DNA from: JABDLO01 sp041749255
Lineage (GTDB): Bacteria; Bacteroidota; Bacteroidia; Chitinophagales; Saprospiraceae
Assembly: GCA_041749255.1 (NCBI GenBank)
Contig: JBGTBR010000081.1
Span: 1 to 64,000 of the forward strand
Reading direction: 5' to 3'
DNA length: 64,000 bases
Shown here: positions 45,921-55,088 of the stretch, one piece after another
How positions within the stretch are numbered: the stretch's first letter is position 1
How the letters are laid out: the number at the start of each line of letters is the position of its first letter
Program-made: the position numbers and the translations under genes
The notes under the pieces: model-generated
Told to the model about the DNA's origin: nothing
Seen by the model: only the letters and a program-made list of their open reading frames with translations
The model's database searches: none

Positions 45921-48900
45921 ATGAAGAAAACGAATTTTACTATGATTTCAGTAAAGAAGGCGAGATGGGCAGTATGGCTATCTTCTTTCCTTTTTGTACT
46001 GTTCTGGCAATCCAATCTGGATGCCCAATGTACTCTGGTGTGTGTAGGAACTTACCACATCGGATTTGACAGCAACACAGAAATGTGTGAAATTGTGTTG
46101 TCTGCCTCAGATTTGGTATCGAATGTGACCAACACATGTGCGACAGACATAGATGATCTGGAAGTACATATACTCGACAAGCATAATAATCTGTTGAATA
46201 CAGATGGTATAATCTCTTATGACCAGATAGGAGATGCGTTAAAGTATAAAATATATGATCCTTTTAGTGGCAACTCCTGTTGGGGATGGCTGGTATTGGA
46301 AGATAAGCATCCTCCCATACTCATTTGTCCGGAAGAGGATATGCAGATATTTTGTTATGAGGAGATTGATATAGAAGATCTGATTTTAGATATGTATCTC
46401 GCAGAAGACTGTGATGAAAATATCCAACTTCAACTTATTAATCAAACAATATTAACCAATAACTGTAATAGGGGATGGGGTCCTGATACCCTCTCGTGTA
46501 TCACCCGTGTGTACAGGGCTGTTGACAGTTTTGGAAATGTTTCAGAACCTTGTACCATTAAGATATGGGTAGTTACCATCGAGGATCTCGCCGACATATT
46601 CATGCCTGACCACCTTCTTAAAATTGAAGGAGATGCTCTTAAATGCGACGAAAATTTTCCATTGGATATGTATGGTCACCCATCGCCTATGGGAAATGAT
46701 GATTTTCCCGGCACTGGAGTTCCTATTTTGATTATAAATGGAGATACTATTTACCTGTATCCCACCGATGGAACTTTCTGTAATCTGATTGTTGATTACA
46801 GTGATGATGTCATAGAGACAGATTGTGTGCAAAAGATCATGAGGACATGGACCATTGTAGAATGGTCTTGTATGAGCCCACAAAGAACACGAACTCAACT
46901 GCAAATGATAGAAATAGTGGATGATAATCCACCTACAGTCCAAACACCTGATGATTTTACAGCCTCAACGGGTCCCCACGACTGTTATGCCAATGTATTT
47001 TTTCCTAATCCTGTTGTCAGTGATCCGTGTGATAATCCGGTTACTGTCACTCTAACGGTAGAAGGAGATAATCCTTCCTTCACCAACCCTTTTAACGGAG
47101 GATTTGTAAAACTGGGAGTTGGAGAAAATTTACTGATCATAACAGCACAGGATAAATGTGGAAATGCCACCATGGATACTACCATTGTGACTGTGGAAGA
47201 TAAAACGCCTCCTGTAGCTATTTGCAAAACTTATACTACAGTAGCTCTTTCGACAGATGGATTGGCAAAAGTTCCTGCCCATGTATTTGACAATGGTAGC
47301 CATGATGAGTGCAAGCTCAATGGTATGAAGGTAAGACGCATGGATGGAACAGAACTATGCGGTGTCAAAGAGGGGATGGAATTTGATGAAGATGGATTTA
47401 GCAGCCATGTAGTATTTTGTTGCGAAGATGTAGGTACTGAAGTTATGGTCATCTTCAGAGTGTGGGATAAAGAAGGTAATTACAATGATTGTATGGTAAG
47501 AGTGGAAGTTCAGGATAAATTACCTCCTTCTATAGTATGCCCACCAAATCTCGAAGTTTCGTGCGATTTCGAATATATTGATCTCAATGTTTTTGGAACT
47601 GTAAGAGGATCCCAGGCCGAAGTAGAAGGAATAATGGCTCCAATGGGACCAGGTGGTGTCATCAGTGTTGGCGGAAATATTGGGGCCTATACCGATGGTT
47701 TCGCAGAGGACAATTGCGACGTAGTTATTGAAGAACGAGTGAGCAGTTCCTTGGATCAATGTGGAATTGGTACTATAAGCAGATGGTTCATCGCAACAGA
47801 CCCTGGAGGTTTGAAAGATAGCTGTTTGCAAACAATAGTTATAGTAAACAACAATCCTGTAACCAAAGCTGATATTATTTTCCCTGCCGACACTAATATG
47901 GTGGGATGTTTTGATCCTGAGGCTCCAATGTTCAGCCCTGATGAATTAGGATACCCTATTCTTCCTGATCATTCATGTGCTCTATTGGGAATTTCCTATA
48001 AAGATGAGGTATACCCATTCAACAATACCAATGGGGATGCTTGCTTTAAGATCATCAGGAACTGGAAAGTCATTGACTGGTGTCAGATGACATCCACCAA
48101 TGGGTCTTCCGGTTTTGTAACTTTCGGAATGCCACAGGTGATTAAAGTCAGCAATACTGAAGCTCCCGAGATACTTGGCGATTTTGACAGAGTAGAAGTA
48201 TGCGTCATTTCTCCCGTATGTGCAGAGGGAATGATCGATTTGTCTGCCACTGCAACCGATGATTGTACGGAGACTTTAAAAGCAAGCTATATCATAGACT
48301 TAGATAATGATGGCACAATCGATTTCCAACATTCAGTAAAAAGCAATACCATTTCTGTAGAACAATCGTTACCGGCTGGTTCGCATCGCATTATATTTAC
48401 ATTTGAAGATTTTTGTGGTAACAAAACTTCTCAAGAGCAGCTATTTGATATCGTAAATTGTAAGCCTCCGACACCATTGTGCTATGATGGTTTGGCCGTA
48501 GATCTTATGGAATTTGAAGGTGGCGGAATGGTAGAACTGTGGGCATCTGATTTTGATGCCAAGAGTTACCACGTTTGTGAAGACTACCGGGTGATCATGT
48601 CATTCAGCCCGGACACTACTGAGAAGAGTAAAATCTTTACATGTGATGATCTGGGTTTAAATGATGTGCATGTTTATGCTTCCATTGTAACACCTGGAGG
48701 ACAATTATTCCAGGATTTCTGTATAGCCCGATTGGATGTACAGGATAATATGATGGTTTGCCCTGAAGGACCACAAGCTCCAAGAGTAGTTGTCAGAGGT
48801 ATGATTGCCACAGAGGATGAAAGGAGAGTGGAAGATGTAAAAGTTACCTTGATGGGAAGTGAGCTACCTGATAATATGACATCAGATATGGGAACCTATG

Positions 48901-50006
48901 CATTTCCTGACATGCCATCAGGCGGAAATTATACAGTCATGCCTCAGAAAAAGGAAGAACATCTAAATGGTGTGTCCACTCTTGATCTTGTTTTGATACA
49001 AAGGCACATTTTGGGTATTACCCGACTGGATTCTCCATATAAGTGGATTGCGGCAGACATCAATAATGACAAATCTATATCTTCTACGGATATCATCGAA
49101 TTGAGGAAGACCATCCTCGGTATTTACTCCGAGTTTAAAACCAACTCTTCCTGGAGATTTATCGATAAGGAACATCACTTTGAAACGGTAGAAGATGCTT
49201 TACAAGGAGCATTTCCTGAGGCCTACTCCATTGTAGATTTGCAATCTAACATGGATGTCGACTTTATAGGAGTAAAGATAGGAGATGTGAGTGGTGATGC
49301 CTTTGCCAATAGAAGAGATAGAGATAATACAAGAAGCAGATCTACAGTTGATTTAATGGTAGCTGGAATTCCATACCAATCCGGCGATCGACTTTCCCTG
49401 CCTTTACAATTAAAGGATGTAGGGGAAATATCGGGATTACAATTGGCTATTCACATCCATCCTTCCATTGAATTTATAAACGTTGATGGTATCGGACTTG
49501 CTATTACACAGGATCATTATCATTTTGATAGTGAAACCAGAAATCTGACCATCAGCTGGAATGAAAATCAGGGAGGAACAGCCAGTACAGGTAACGGGCT
49601 GCTTAAACTCAACTTTATTGCAAAGAGCAGTGGTCACACAAAATCTGCGATATCAATAAATAACAACGTACTGAATGCAGAGGTATATGATGCTGGCAAT
49701 CAAACAATGAATCTTTCACTTATAGCTGAAGAAGAAGTTGGTGGGGTGTTCCAATTGCATCAGAATACTCCGAATCCATTCAACTATGAAACGGAGATCA
49801 GGTTTGTACTTCCTGAAGATATGCATGTTGTATTCACGGTGTTTGATGTTACCGGACGAAATATTCACCAAAGAAGAGGAGACTATACAGCCGGATTAAA
49901 CATGATCAGGATAAGTAAGGCCGATATTCAGGCCAGCGGTATATTGTATTACCAGATAGAAGCCGGAGGTTTTATTGCTTCCAGGAAAATGGTAGTTATT
50001 CAGTAA
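45921..50006 (+). CDS. Giant T9SS surface protein D with dockerin-like and cohesin-like modules
   Basis: The protein has 1,361 residues from the ATG at 45921; a TTG three codons earlier is less likely. The signal region (ARWAVWLSSFLFVLFWQSNL, then DAQC) is followed by a start module (CVGTYHIGFDSNTEMCEIVL) and HYR-like modules (VEDKTPPVAICKTYTTVAL, QDKLPPSIVCPPNLEVSC). A dockerin-like region lies at about 1014-1080 (NGVSTLDLVLIQRHILGI, then ADINNDKSISSTDIIELRKT), a cohesin-like domain at about 1142-1275 and a type A tail at about 1278-1361 (LHQNTPNPFNYETEIRF). Domain order is identical to A and C. Confidence 0.85.
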   Translation: MKKTNFTMISVKKARWAVWLSSFLFVLFWQSNLDAQCTLVCVGTYHIGFDSNTEMCEIVLSASDLVSNVTNTCATDIDDLEVHILDKHNNLLNTDGIISYDQIGDALKYKIYDPFSGNSCWGWLVLEDKHPPILICPEEDMQIFCYEEIDIEDLILDMYLAEDCDENIQLQLINQTILTNNCNRGWGPDTLSCITRVYRAVDSFGNVSEPCTIKIWVVTIEDLADIFMPDHLLKIEGDALKCDENFPLDMYGHPSPMGNDDFPGTGVPILIINGDTIYLYPTDGTFCNLIVDYSDDVIETDCVQKIMRTWTIVEWSCMSPQRTRTQLQMIEIVDDNPPTVQTPDDFTASTGPHDCYANVFFPNPVVSDPCDNPVTVTLTVEGDNPSFTNPFNGGFVKLGVGENLLIITAQDKCGNATMDTTIVTVEDKTPPVAICKTYTTVALSTDGLAKVPAHVFDNGSHDECKLNGMKVRRMDGTELCGVKEGMEFDEDGFSSHVVFCCEDVGTEVMVIFRVWDKEGNYNDCMVRVEVQDKLPPSIVCPPNLEVSCDFEYIDLNVFGTVRGSQAEVEGIMAPMGPGGVISVGGNIGAYTDGFAEDNCDVVIEERVSSSLDQCGIGTISRWFIATDPGGLKDSCLQTIVIVNNNPVTKADIIFPADTNMVGCFDPEAPMFSPDELGYPILPDHSCALLGISYKDEVYPFNNTNGDACFKIIRNWKVIDWCQMTSTNGSSGFVTFGMPQVIKVSNTEAPEILGDFDRVEVCVISPVCAEGMIDLSATATDDCTETLKASYIIDLDNDGTIDFQHSVKSNTISVEQSLPAGSHRIIFTFEDFCGNKTSQEQLFDIVNCKPPTPLCYDGLAVDLMEFEGGGMVELWASDFDAKSYHVCEDYRVIMSFSPDTTEKSKIFTCDDLGLNDVHVYASIVTPGGQLFQDFCIARLDVQDNMMVCPEGPQAPRVVVRGMIATEDERRVEDVKVTLMGSELPDNMTSDMGTYAFPDMPSGGNYTVMPQKKEEHLNGVSTLDLVLIQRHILGITRLDSPYKWIAADINNDKSISSTDIIELRKTILGIYSEFKTNSSWRFIDKEHHFETVEDALQGAFPEAYSIVDLQSNMDVDFIGVKIGDVSGDAFANRRDRDNTRSRSTVDLMVAGIPYQSGDRLSLPLQLKDVGEISGLQLAIHIHPSIEFINVDGIGLAITQDHYHFDSETRNLTISWNENQGGTASTGNGLLKLNFIAKSSGHTKSAISINNNVLNAEVYDAGNQTMNLSLIAEEEVGGVFQLHQNTPNPFNYETEIRFVLPEDMHVVFTVFDVTGRNIHQRRGDYTAGLNMIRISKADIQASGILYYQIEAGGFIASRKMVVIQ

Positions 50007-50029
50007 AAGTAATGTGAAATGTAACAAAA

Positions 50030-50068
50030 GAAGAGTGCTACAGGCATTTCTGCGGCGCTCTTCTTTTT
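50030..50068 (+). terminator. Terminator 1 after giant gene D
   Basis: GAAGAGTGC and GCGCTCTTC pair over nine positions around a 16-base loop, followed by five T residues, 24 bases after the stop. Confidence 0.75.
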
Positions 50069-50153
50069 CAAAGAAAAGTAAGGCTAATGGAAAATGTATT
50101 AAACAATCCGTAATTCCATTCCTTTATAAAGATATGTTACTGTTTTTGGGATG

Positions 50154-50191
50154 GACCCTGCTCTGTGCAAGTAGAGGGGGTCTTTTTTTTT
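50154..50191 (+). terminator. Terminator 2 after giant gene D
   Basis: GACCCT(G)CTCT and AGAGGGGGTC form a ten-pair stem with one bulge, then a nine-T run. It is preceded by TTTTTGGGATGG, as at the terminator of gene C. Confidence 0.75.
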
Positions 50192-50427
50192 GGCTACGCC
50201 GTCTGAAGGTCTCAAGGTCGAAGGTCTGAAGGTCTCAAGGTCGAAATTCAGTAGAAAGTAGAAAGTTCAGGCTACGCTGTCAATTGCTTCGCGTCATTTG
50301 GCTGTGCCGTCAATTGCTTCGCGTCATTGGTCACCTGTTTTCATTTAACATTTAACGGTTAACTTTTAACATTTAACGATTAACATTTAACTTTTCTCAA
50401 TCCCCAACTATGAACTACCGGCATATA
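50192..50427. repeat. Mosaic word-repeat cluster 6
   Basis: GGTCTCAAGGTCGAAGG words, two repeats of CGTCAATTGCTTCGCGTCAT type (about 50275-50326) and an AACATTTAACGGTTAACT block (about 50344-50392) are present. It lies in the convergent gap between giant gene D and tatD. Confidence 0.75.
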
Positions 50428-51201
50428 TTAATGAGATGAAGCTCCATTGAAAATCTTCATTGCATTTGCCGTGGTAATCCGTGTAACTTCTTCCGGTTGT
50501 ACTTCTTTAATAGAAGCTATTTTTTCTGCAATATAAATAAGGTAGGAGGATTCATTTCTTTTTCCTCTGAACGGTACGGGAGATAAGTAAGGAGAGTCTG
50601 TTTCTAAAACCAGACTTTCCAAAGGTAATTGAGCAACTACTTTATCGACTCCTGCATTTTTATAGGTTACTACACCTCCGATTCCCAGATAAAACCCAAG
50701 ATCCATTATACGTTTAGCCTGGTTCAGGCTCCCATTAAAACAATGGAATATGCCACTTAATTTTCCATTTTGCATTTCCTGCACTACACCAATGGTTTGG
50801 TCGAGACTTTCTCTTGAATGAATAACAATAGGAATATTTAATTCAATTGCCCAATTTATCTGGGTTCTGTAAACCGATTCCTGTTCTTTTGCAAAGGTTT
50901 TATCCCAATAAAGGTCAATGCCAATTTCTCCAACACCAACATAGGATTTATTTTTTAACTCTGTATAAATGGTTTTGAGTTGATTTTTCCAGTCTTCACC
51001 AACGGAACAAGGATGCAAACCCATCATTGGGAAAAATACATTTTGGTCTAATTTGACCAAATGATTTAGGGCAACAATGGTAGACGCATCGACATTGGGA
51101 AGATAAACTCGATCGATCCCATTTATTCTGATTCGGTAGATGACCTCATCGAGATCATCGTTAAAGTGTTCCAGGTAAAGATGCGCATGGGTATCTATCA
51201 T
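50428..51201 (-). CDS. tatD: TatD-family metal-dependent DNase/hydrolase
   Basis: This 257-residue protein is the usual length of a TatD amidohydrolase-fold nuclease. Metal ligands are visible: H5 and H7 in MIDTHAHLYLE, the glutamate in YVGVGEIGIDLYW, histidines in IPIVIHSRES and GIFHCFNGS, and the aspartate in LVLETDSPYLSP. These proteins are cytoplasmic 3'-5' exonucleases or deoxyribonucleases; the name is historical, and they do not take part in Tat export. It is divergent from the RNase HI gene. Confidence 0.92.
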   Translation of the reverse strand: MIDTHAHLYLEHFNDDLDEVIYRIRINGIDRVYLPNVDASTIVALNHLVKLDQNVFFPMMGLHPCSVGEDWKNQLKTIYTELKNKSYVGVGEIGIDLYWDKTFAKEQESVYRTQINWAIELNIPIVIHSRESLDQTIGVVQEMQNGKLSGIFHCFNGSLNQAKRIMDLGFYLGIGGVVTYKNAGVDKVVAQLPLESLVLETDSPYLSPVPFRGKRNESSYLIYIAEKIASIKEVQPEEVTRITTANAMKIFNGASSH

Positions 51202-51289
51202 ATCGAAATGAAATTTTATATCGGTAAGGCAAAGATAGGATTCCTACTACTCGATTGCAAAAACGGGAATGCTTTTTAGTTATTTACTC

Positions 51290-51376
51290 ATAGCTATGAT
51301 ACAATTCCGCCAAAACAATTACTGATTCATCATATAACCCCCAAAGCTTTGGGGGTTATAGCTGATTAGTTACGAT
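51290..51376. repeat. Palindromic element B, copy 3
   Basis: CGCCAAAACAATTACTGATT, ATCATATAACC, the palindrome CCCCCAAAGCTTTGGGGG and AGCTGATTAGTTAC match parts of copies 1 and 2. This copy lies in the divergent gap between tatD and the RNase HI gene. Confidence 0.7.
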
Positions 51377-51500
51377 TTTGTATTCATTTATTATAGCAAG
51401 TATTGACGGTTTTATCTGCAAGACATTATCTTTACTCCAACCAACAATACACCCGGGTTAAGTACTAAGCCATTTTTCATACATATAATCAAATCATACG

Positions 51501-52142
51501 TTGTCAAAAAGTAAACAAAAATATTATGTGGTGTGGGAGGGTCATCATCCGGGTATTTACACTTCATGGGATGAAACATTGAAGCAGGTGAAAAATTATC
51601 CGAATGCCAGGTATAAATCATTTATGAATGAAAAGGAGGCGAAAGCTGCCTTTAATGATGCACCTGAATCTCACATGAACCGTTTTGGTTCAAAAAGCCG
51701 TAAGACAATTTTGCCTATTTCAAACAACCCTGAAATAATTCAAAACAGTATATGTGTAGATGCTGCATGCAGCGGAAATCCGGGTCTCATGGAATACCGG
51801 GGAGTGGAGACATTCACCGGGAAAGAACTTTTCCATTTGGGCCCATTGGAGGAAGGCACCAACAATGTAGGGGAGTTTTTGGCGATCGTTCATGCTTTGG
51901 CTCTTTTTGAAAAATCCAATAATGTGGAAACTACCATTTACACGGATAGTAAAACCGCAATGTCCTGGGTGAAAAAGAAACATGCTAAAACCAAGCTTAC
52001 GCGGACACTGCGAAATGAAAAGATCTTTCAATTGTTGGAAAGAGCTGTAATGTGGCTCCATAACCACAGTCACAGAAACCCAATAAAGAAATGGGAAACG
52101 GATAAATGGGGGGAGATTCCGGCTGATTTTGGCAGGAAATAA
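51501..52142 (+). CDS. rnhA: Ribonuclease HI with N-terminal viroplasmin (hybrid-binding) domain
   Basis: This is a 213-residue protein. An N-terminal RNA-DNA hybrid-binding domain (about 5-55: YYVVWEGHHPGIYTSWDETL, then VKNYPNARYKSF) is followed by an RNase H domain (about 78-210). Catalytic acids are visible as D in CVDAACSGNPG, E in NNVGEFLAIVHAL and D in TIYTDSKTAMSWV; the last acidic residue is in WETDKWGEIP. It removes RNA from RNA-DNA hybrids in the cytoplasm. No ATG precedes the hybrid-binding domain, so the start is most likely the TTG at 51501. Confidence 0.88.
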   Translation: MSKSKQKYYVVWEGHHPGIYTSWDETLKQVKNYPNARYKSFMNEKEAKAAFNDAPESHMNRFGSKSRKTILPISNNPEIIQNSICVDAACSGNPGLMEYRGVETFTGKELFHLGPLEEGTNNVGEFLAIVHALALFEKSNNVETTIYTDSKTAMSWVKKKHAKTKLTRTLRNEKIFQLLERAVMWLHNHSHRNPIKKWETDKWGEIPADFGRK

Positions 52143-52690
52143 ATAAAAGTTTTTAGCTGGCCGATATTATTCATGACCTTAACCTTAGCCTTAATCTCTT
52201 CTACAATCCCTCAATTGCATTGAGTAAAGTTTGATTTTTCCCGCAGATCTTACAGATTTTCGCTGATTATCACTTTATTATTTGAATTGTACCGATATTC
52301 CATGTGCAATGTATAAGCTATCCATATATGGTGACCGATCTTAACCTCATATTAGCTCGTAGCTCGTAGTTGGTAGCTCGTAGCATGAAATTTGGGAATA
52401 AGGGAATAAGGAATCAAGGAATTTAGGGATTAAAGAAAGTTAATTTTTAAGCGTTAAGCGTTAAGTGTTAAATGTTAATCGTTAAACGTTAAATTTTAAG
52501 CGTTTACATGGATAAAATCGAAATGGCTTGACAAGTGATCAGACGGTGCTTTCCATTTTCTACTTTAAACTTTTCACTTTAAGCTTTTGATTTCTCACCT
52601 CCTCATTTCCTCACATTCTCACCTTAACTCTTGACTTTCCGACTTTTGGCTTTCGACCTGCCGAAGGCTCTCAACCTTAACCTCAACCTT
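52143..52690. repeat. Mosaic word-repeat cluster 7
   Basis: This begins with ACCTTAACCTTAGCCTTAA, then unremarkable sequence to about 52345. TAGCTCGTAGCTCGTAGTTG, a GCGTTAAGCGTTAAGTGTTA block (about 52449-52503), CTCACCTCCTCATTTCCTC, a GC-rich core copy near 52652-52668 and AACCTTAACCTCAACC follow. The array ends at the def stop codon. It lies in the convergent rnhA/def gap. Confidence 0.75.
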
Positions 52691-53242
52691 TTATACAAAT
52701 TTCATACGATAATCCACATCGACATTACCTGTCCGGATGGCTTCTAATTTTCGTTTAATCAACCTTTTTTTCAAAGGCTTAAGTTTTTCAGTAAATAACT
52801 TGCCTTCAATGTGGTCGTATTCATGCTGAATAACCCGGGCATGGATATCGGTAAAGGTTGTAATGTGCTCCTGAAAGTTTTCATCAAAGTACCTAAGTTT
52901 AATAGTATCCGGTCGGTTTACATCACCCCTGATGTGAGGAATGGAGAGGCACCCTTCTTCATACGTCCATATTTCACCGCTTTCTTCCACTAGGCTCGCA
53001 TTGATAAATACCAGTTTTAAACCATGCTCTTCCTGACCTTCTTCCATGAGCTGAGTAGTATCTATGATGAACAATCTGATTGGAAGTCCAATTTGTGGAG
53101 CTGCCAGTCCAACACCATGTGCCTGATACATGGTTTCCCACATATTATTTATCAATTCTTCCAATCCTTCATAATTTTGATCTATGAAATCGGCTTGTTT
53201 TTTTAATACGGGTTGGCCGTATGCGTAAATGGGTAAAATCAT
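52691..53242 (-). CDS. def: Peptide deformylase
   Basis: This 183-residue protein removes the N-formyl group from new proteins. All three motifs are intact: GVGLAAPQIG (about 43-52), EEGCLSIP with the metal-binding Cys, and HEYDHIEG with the two His ligands and the catalytic Glu. It is a type 1 enzyme, active in the cytoplasm at the ribosome. Its start is 11 bases after the ruvX stop, so ruvX-def form an operon. The stop abuts mosaic cluster 7. Confidence 0.95.
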   Translation of the reverse strand: MILPIYAYGQPVLKKQADFIDQNYEGLEELINNMWETMYQAHGVGLAAPQIGLPIRLFIIDTTQLMEEGQEEHGLKLVFINASLVEESGEIWTYEEGCLSIPHIRGDVNRPDTIKLRYFDENFQEHITTFTDIHARVIQHEYDHIEGKLFTEKLKPLKKRLIKRKLEAIRTGNVDVDYRMKFV

Positions 53243-53253
53243 GTTAGGTATAC

Positions 53254-53670
53254 TTATATGTGTCCCAGATATTTTTGCAAAATTAATACAGCACTGAGTT
53301 TATCAATATTCTTTTTGTCTTTTCTTGCTTTCTTTTTAACATTTGATGCCACCATTAGCATTTTTGCATCATAAGAAGTAAAGCTTTCATCTGCAAAATC
53401 TATATTAATGGAAGGATATGATTTTTCTAACCAACTCACCCATTTTTGAATGTCTTTCCATAAAATGGTGGGTTCTCCATCTTTGTGGACGGGCTTGCCA
53501 AATACGATTTTCACAACGGGTTCATTTTTTAGATATTCTGCCAAAAATGACTGTAGTGATTCATTTTCTACAGTATTCAAGCCGCTTACAATAATCTGCA
53601 TTGGATCAGTTACAGCTATGCCCACCCGTTTACTCCCGTAGTCGATACCCATTATTCGGCCTTTGATCAT
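53254..53670 (-). CDS. ruvX: Holliday junction resolvase-like protein RuvX (YqgF)
   Basis: This is a 138-residue RNase H-fold protein. It starts with GIDYGSKRVGIAVTD (first catalytic Asp) and has DESFTSYDAK and a C-terminal aspartate in NIDKLSAVLILQKYL. The usual GLP turn is FGKP here. RuvX/YqgF acts in 16S rRNA 5' end processing and can cut Holliday junctions. The start used is at 53670; an internal Met at 53655 (MGIDYG) is a possible alternative. It is co-directional with def. Confidence 0.92.
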   Translation of the reverse strand: MIKGRIMGIDYGSKRVGIAVTDPMQIIVSGLNTVENESLQSFLAEYLKNEPVVKIVFGKPVHKDGEPTILWKDIQKWVSWLEKSYPSINIDFADESFTSYDAKMLMVASNVKKKARKDKKNIDKLSAVLILQKYLGHI

Positions 53671-53699
53671 GAATTTGTACTTTTAATATCAATAGTAAG

Positions 53700-53945
53700 A
53701 ATAAATGTCAATTGAAAGTTCGGAAGGTTTCAAAGTCTGAAGGTCTGAACGGTGAACTGTGAACGGTGAACTGTGAACGGAAAACAGTGAAAAATGGAAA
53801 GTGAAAAGTGGAAAGTAGAAAGTAGAAAGTTGATATTGAAAAATCAACTCTCAACTGCGAAAAACGAACTGCGAAAAACGAAAATACATAACAGCTATAA
53901 GCTAATTCCTACGAGCTACGAGCTAAGTACTACGAGCTATTTTGC
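53700..53945. repeat. Mosaic word-repeat cluster 8
   Basis: Words GTCTGAAGGTCTGAACGG, GTGAACTGTGAACGG, AAAGTGGAAAGTAGAAAG, GCGAAAAACGAACTGCG (three repeats of GCGAAAAACGAA type, about 53857-53882) and ACGAGCTACGAGCTAAG are followed directly by the tRNA-Ser 3' flank. It lies between ruvX and tRNA-Ser, both on the minus strand. Confidence 0.75.
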
Positions 53946-53953
53946 CTAAAGTG

Positions 53954-54041
53954 CGGAGAGTGAGGGATTCGAACCCTCGGTACGCTTTTGGCGTACACAC
54001 ACTTTCCAGGCGTGCGCCTTCGACCACTCGGCCAACTCTCC
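53954..54041 (-). tRNA. tRNA-Ser (GGA)
   Basis: This is an 88-base class II tRNA. On the minus strand the acceptor arm GGAGAGT pairs with ACTCTCC, with discriminator G. The anticodon loop reads CTGGAAA (GGA), the long variable arm GTACGCCAAAAGCGTAC is a clear hairpin, and the T-arm contains GGGTTCGAATCCC. CCA is not encoded. Confidence 0.96.
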
Positions 54042-54341
54042 GTTAAATAAAGTGCAAAATTCAATAAAATTATCATCAATTCATAAAGAAATGGATAATA
54101 AGATAAATTTAACTCTATGCACCAAATTTTAGTCTTCATGCATCTGTTTACGTAGTCAGAATAACAAGGTTATGGCCATTAACAAATAAGCATAATATTT
54201 AATATGAATAAGTATTTAATAGGCGAAATGAAATTTGGAGAAAAAAAATTTCCGACTTTTACACAACTTTGATTATTATTTATAATTTTAGACCATGATT
54301 CATTTATTCACTAACATTAAATACGAAAAATCATTGAAATT
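54042..54341. other. Divergent intergenic region tRNA-Ser / exbB
   Basis: These 300 AT-rich bases must hold both promoters. No exact TTTG-N19-TAnnTTTG match was found, and there are no mosaic words. Confidence 0.4.
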
Positions 54342-55067
54342 ATGCGAAAGTTAATATTACTACTGGGAGTATTCTTATTTGCAGCATCATTTGGTGCAAT
54401 TGAGATTTTAGCACAAGACGGTGGGGATTCTACCGGTCAATTTCAGGTATTAAAAGAGTATTTTATCGAAGGAGACTGGAAGTTTATGAGTCTCGTACTT
54501 ATTTGTTTAATTTTGGGATTGTCTTTTTGTATAGAGAGAATTGTTACCCTCAATATAGCCACTGCGAATACGGATAAATTACTAAGCCGGATAGATGAGA
54601 AATTAGCTGAAGGTGATCTGGAAGGAGCAAAAGATGTATGTCGTGCAACTCCAGGTCCTACAGCCAGCGTGCTTCATGAAGGATTAAAAAATGCTTCTGC
54701 AGGTCCTGAAGCTGTAGAAAAAGCCATTGTTTCCTATGGTTCAGTACAAATGGGACTCCTGGAAAAAGGCCTGGTGTGGATTTCACTGTTTATAGCTATT
54801 GCGCCGATGCTTGGGTTTATGGGTACGGTAATAGGTATGATATATGCGTTTGACAGGATAGAAGCAGTGGGTGACCTTTCACCTGCAGTTGTTGCCGGTG
54901 GTATTAAAGTAGCCCTTTTGACTACGGTATTCGGTCTGATAGTCGCTATTATTCTACAAATATTTTACAACTATATCGTATCGAAAATCGATGGTATAGT
55001 GAATAAAATGGAGGATGCTTCCATCGGGTTGGTGGATATCATGGCAAAGAATAAAGTATTTAGTTAA
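54342..55067 (+). CDS. exbB: MotA/TolQ/ExbB proton-channel protein
   Basis: This is a 241-residue inner-membrane protein. An N-terminal hydrophobic segment resembles a signal (MRKLILLLGVFLFAASFGAI). A TM helix lies near 48-68, followed by a cytoplasmic loop and two C-terminal helices with the family core (WISLFIAIAPMLGFMGTVIG, then AGGIKVALLTTVFGLIVAII). With ExbD it converts proton-motive force into mechanical energy for TonB- or Tol-dependent outer-membrane transport. It starts a four-gene operon with a 164-residue membrane protein and two ExbD proteins. No tonB is adjacent. Confidence 0.92.
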   Translation: MRKLILLLGVFLFAASFGAIEILAQDGGDSTGQFQVLKEYFIEGDWKFMSLVLICLILGLSFCIERIVTLNIATANTDKLLSRIDEKLAEGDLEGAKDVCRATPGPTASVLHEGLKNASAGPEAVEKAIVSYGSVQMGLLEKGLVWISLFIAIAPMLGFMGTVIGMIYAFDRIEAVGDLSPAVVAGGIKVALLTTVFGLIVAIILQIFYNYIVSKIDGIVNKMEDASIGLVDIMAKNKVFS

Positions 55068-55088
55068 TAGAAAAACACTCAATATATC

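Noticed and set aside
28060..50006. Cellulosome
   Set aside because: Dockerin-like and cohesin-like modules are present, but no glycoside hydrolase or carbohydrate-binding module is fused or adjacent.
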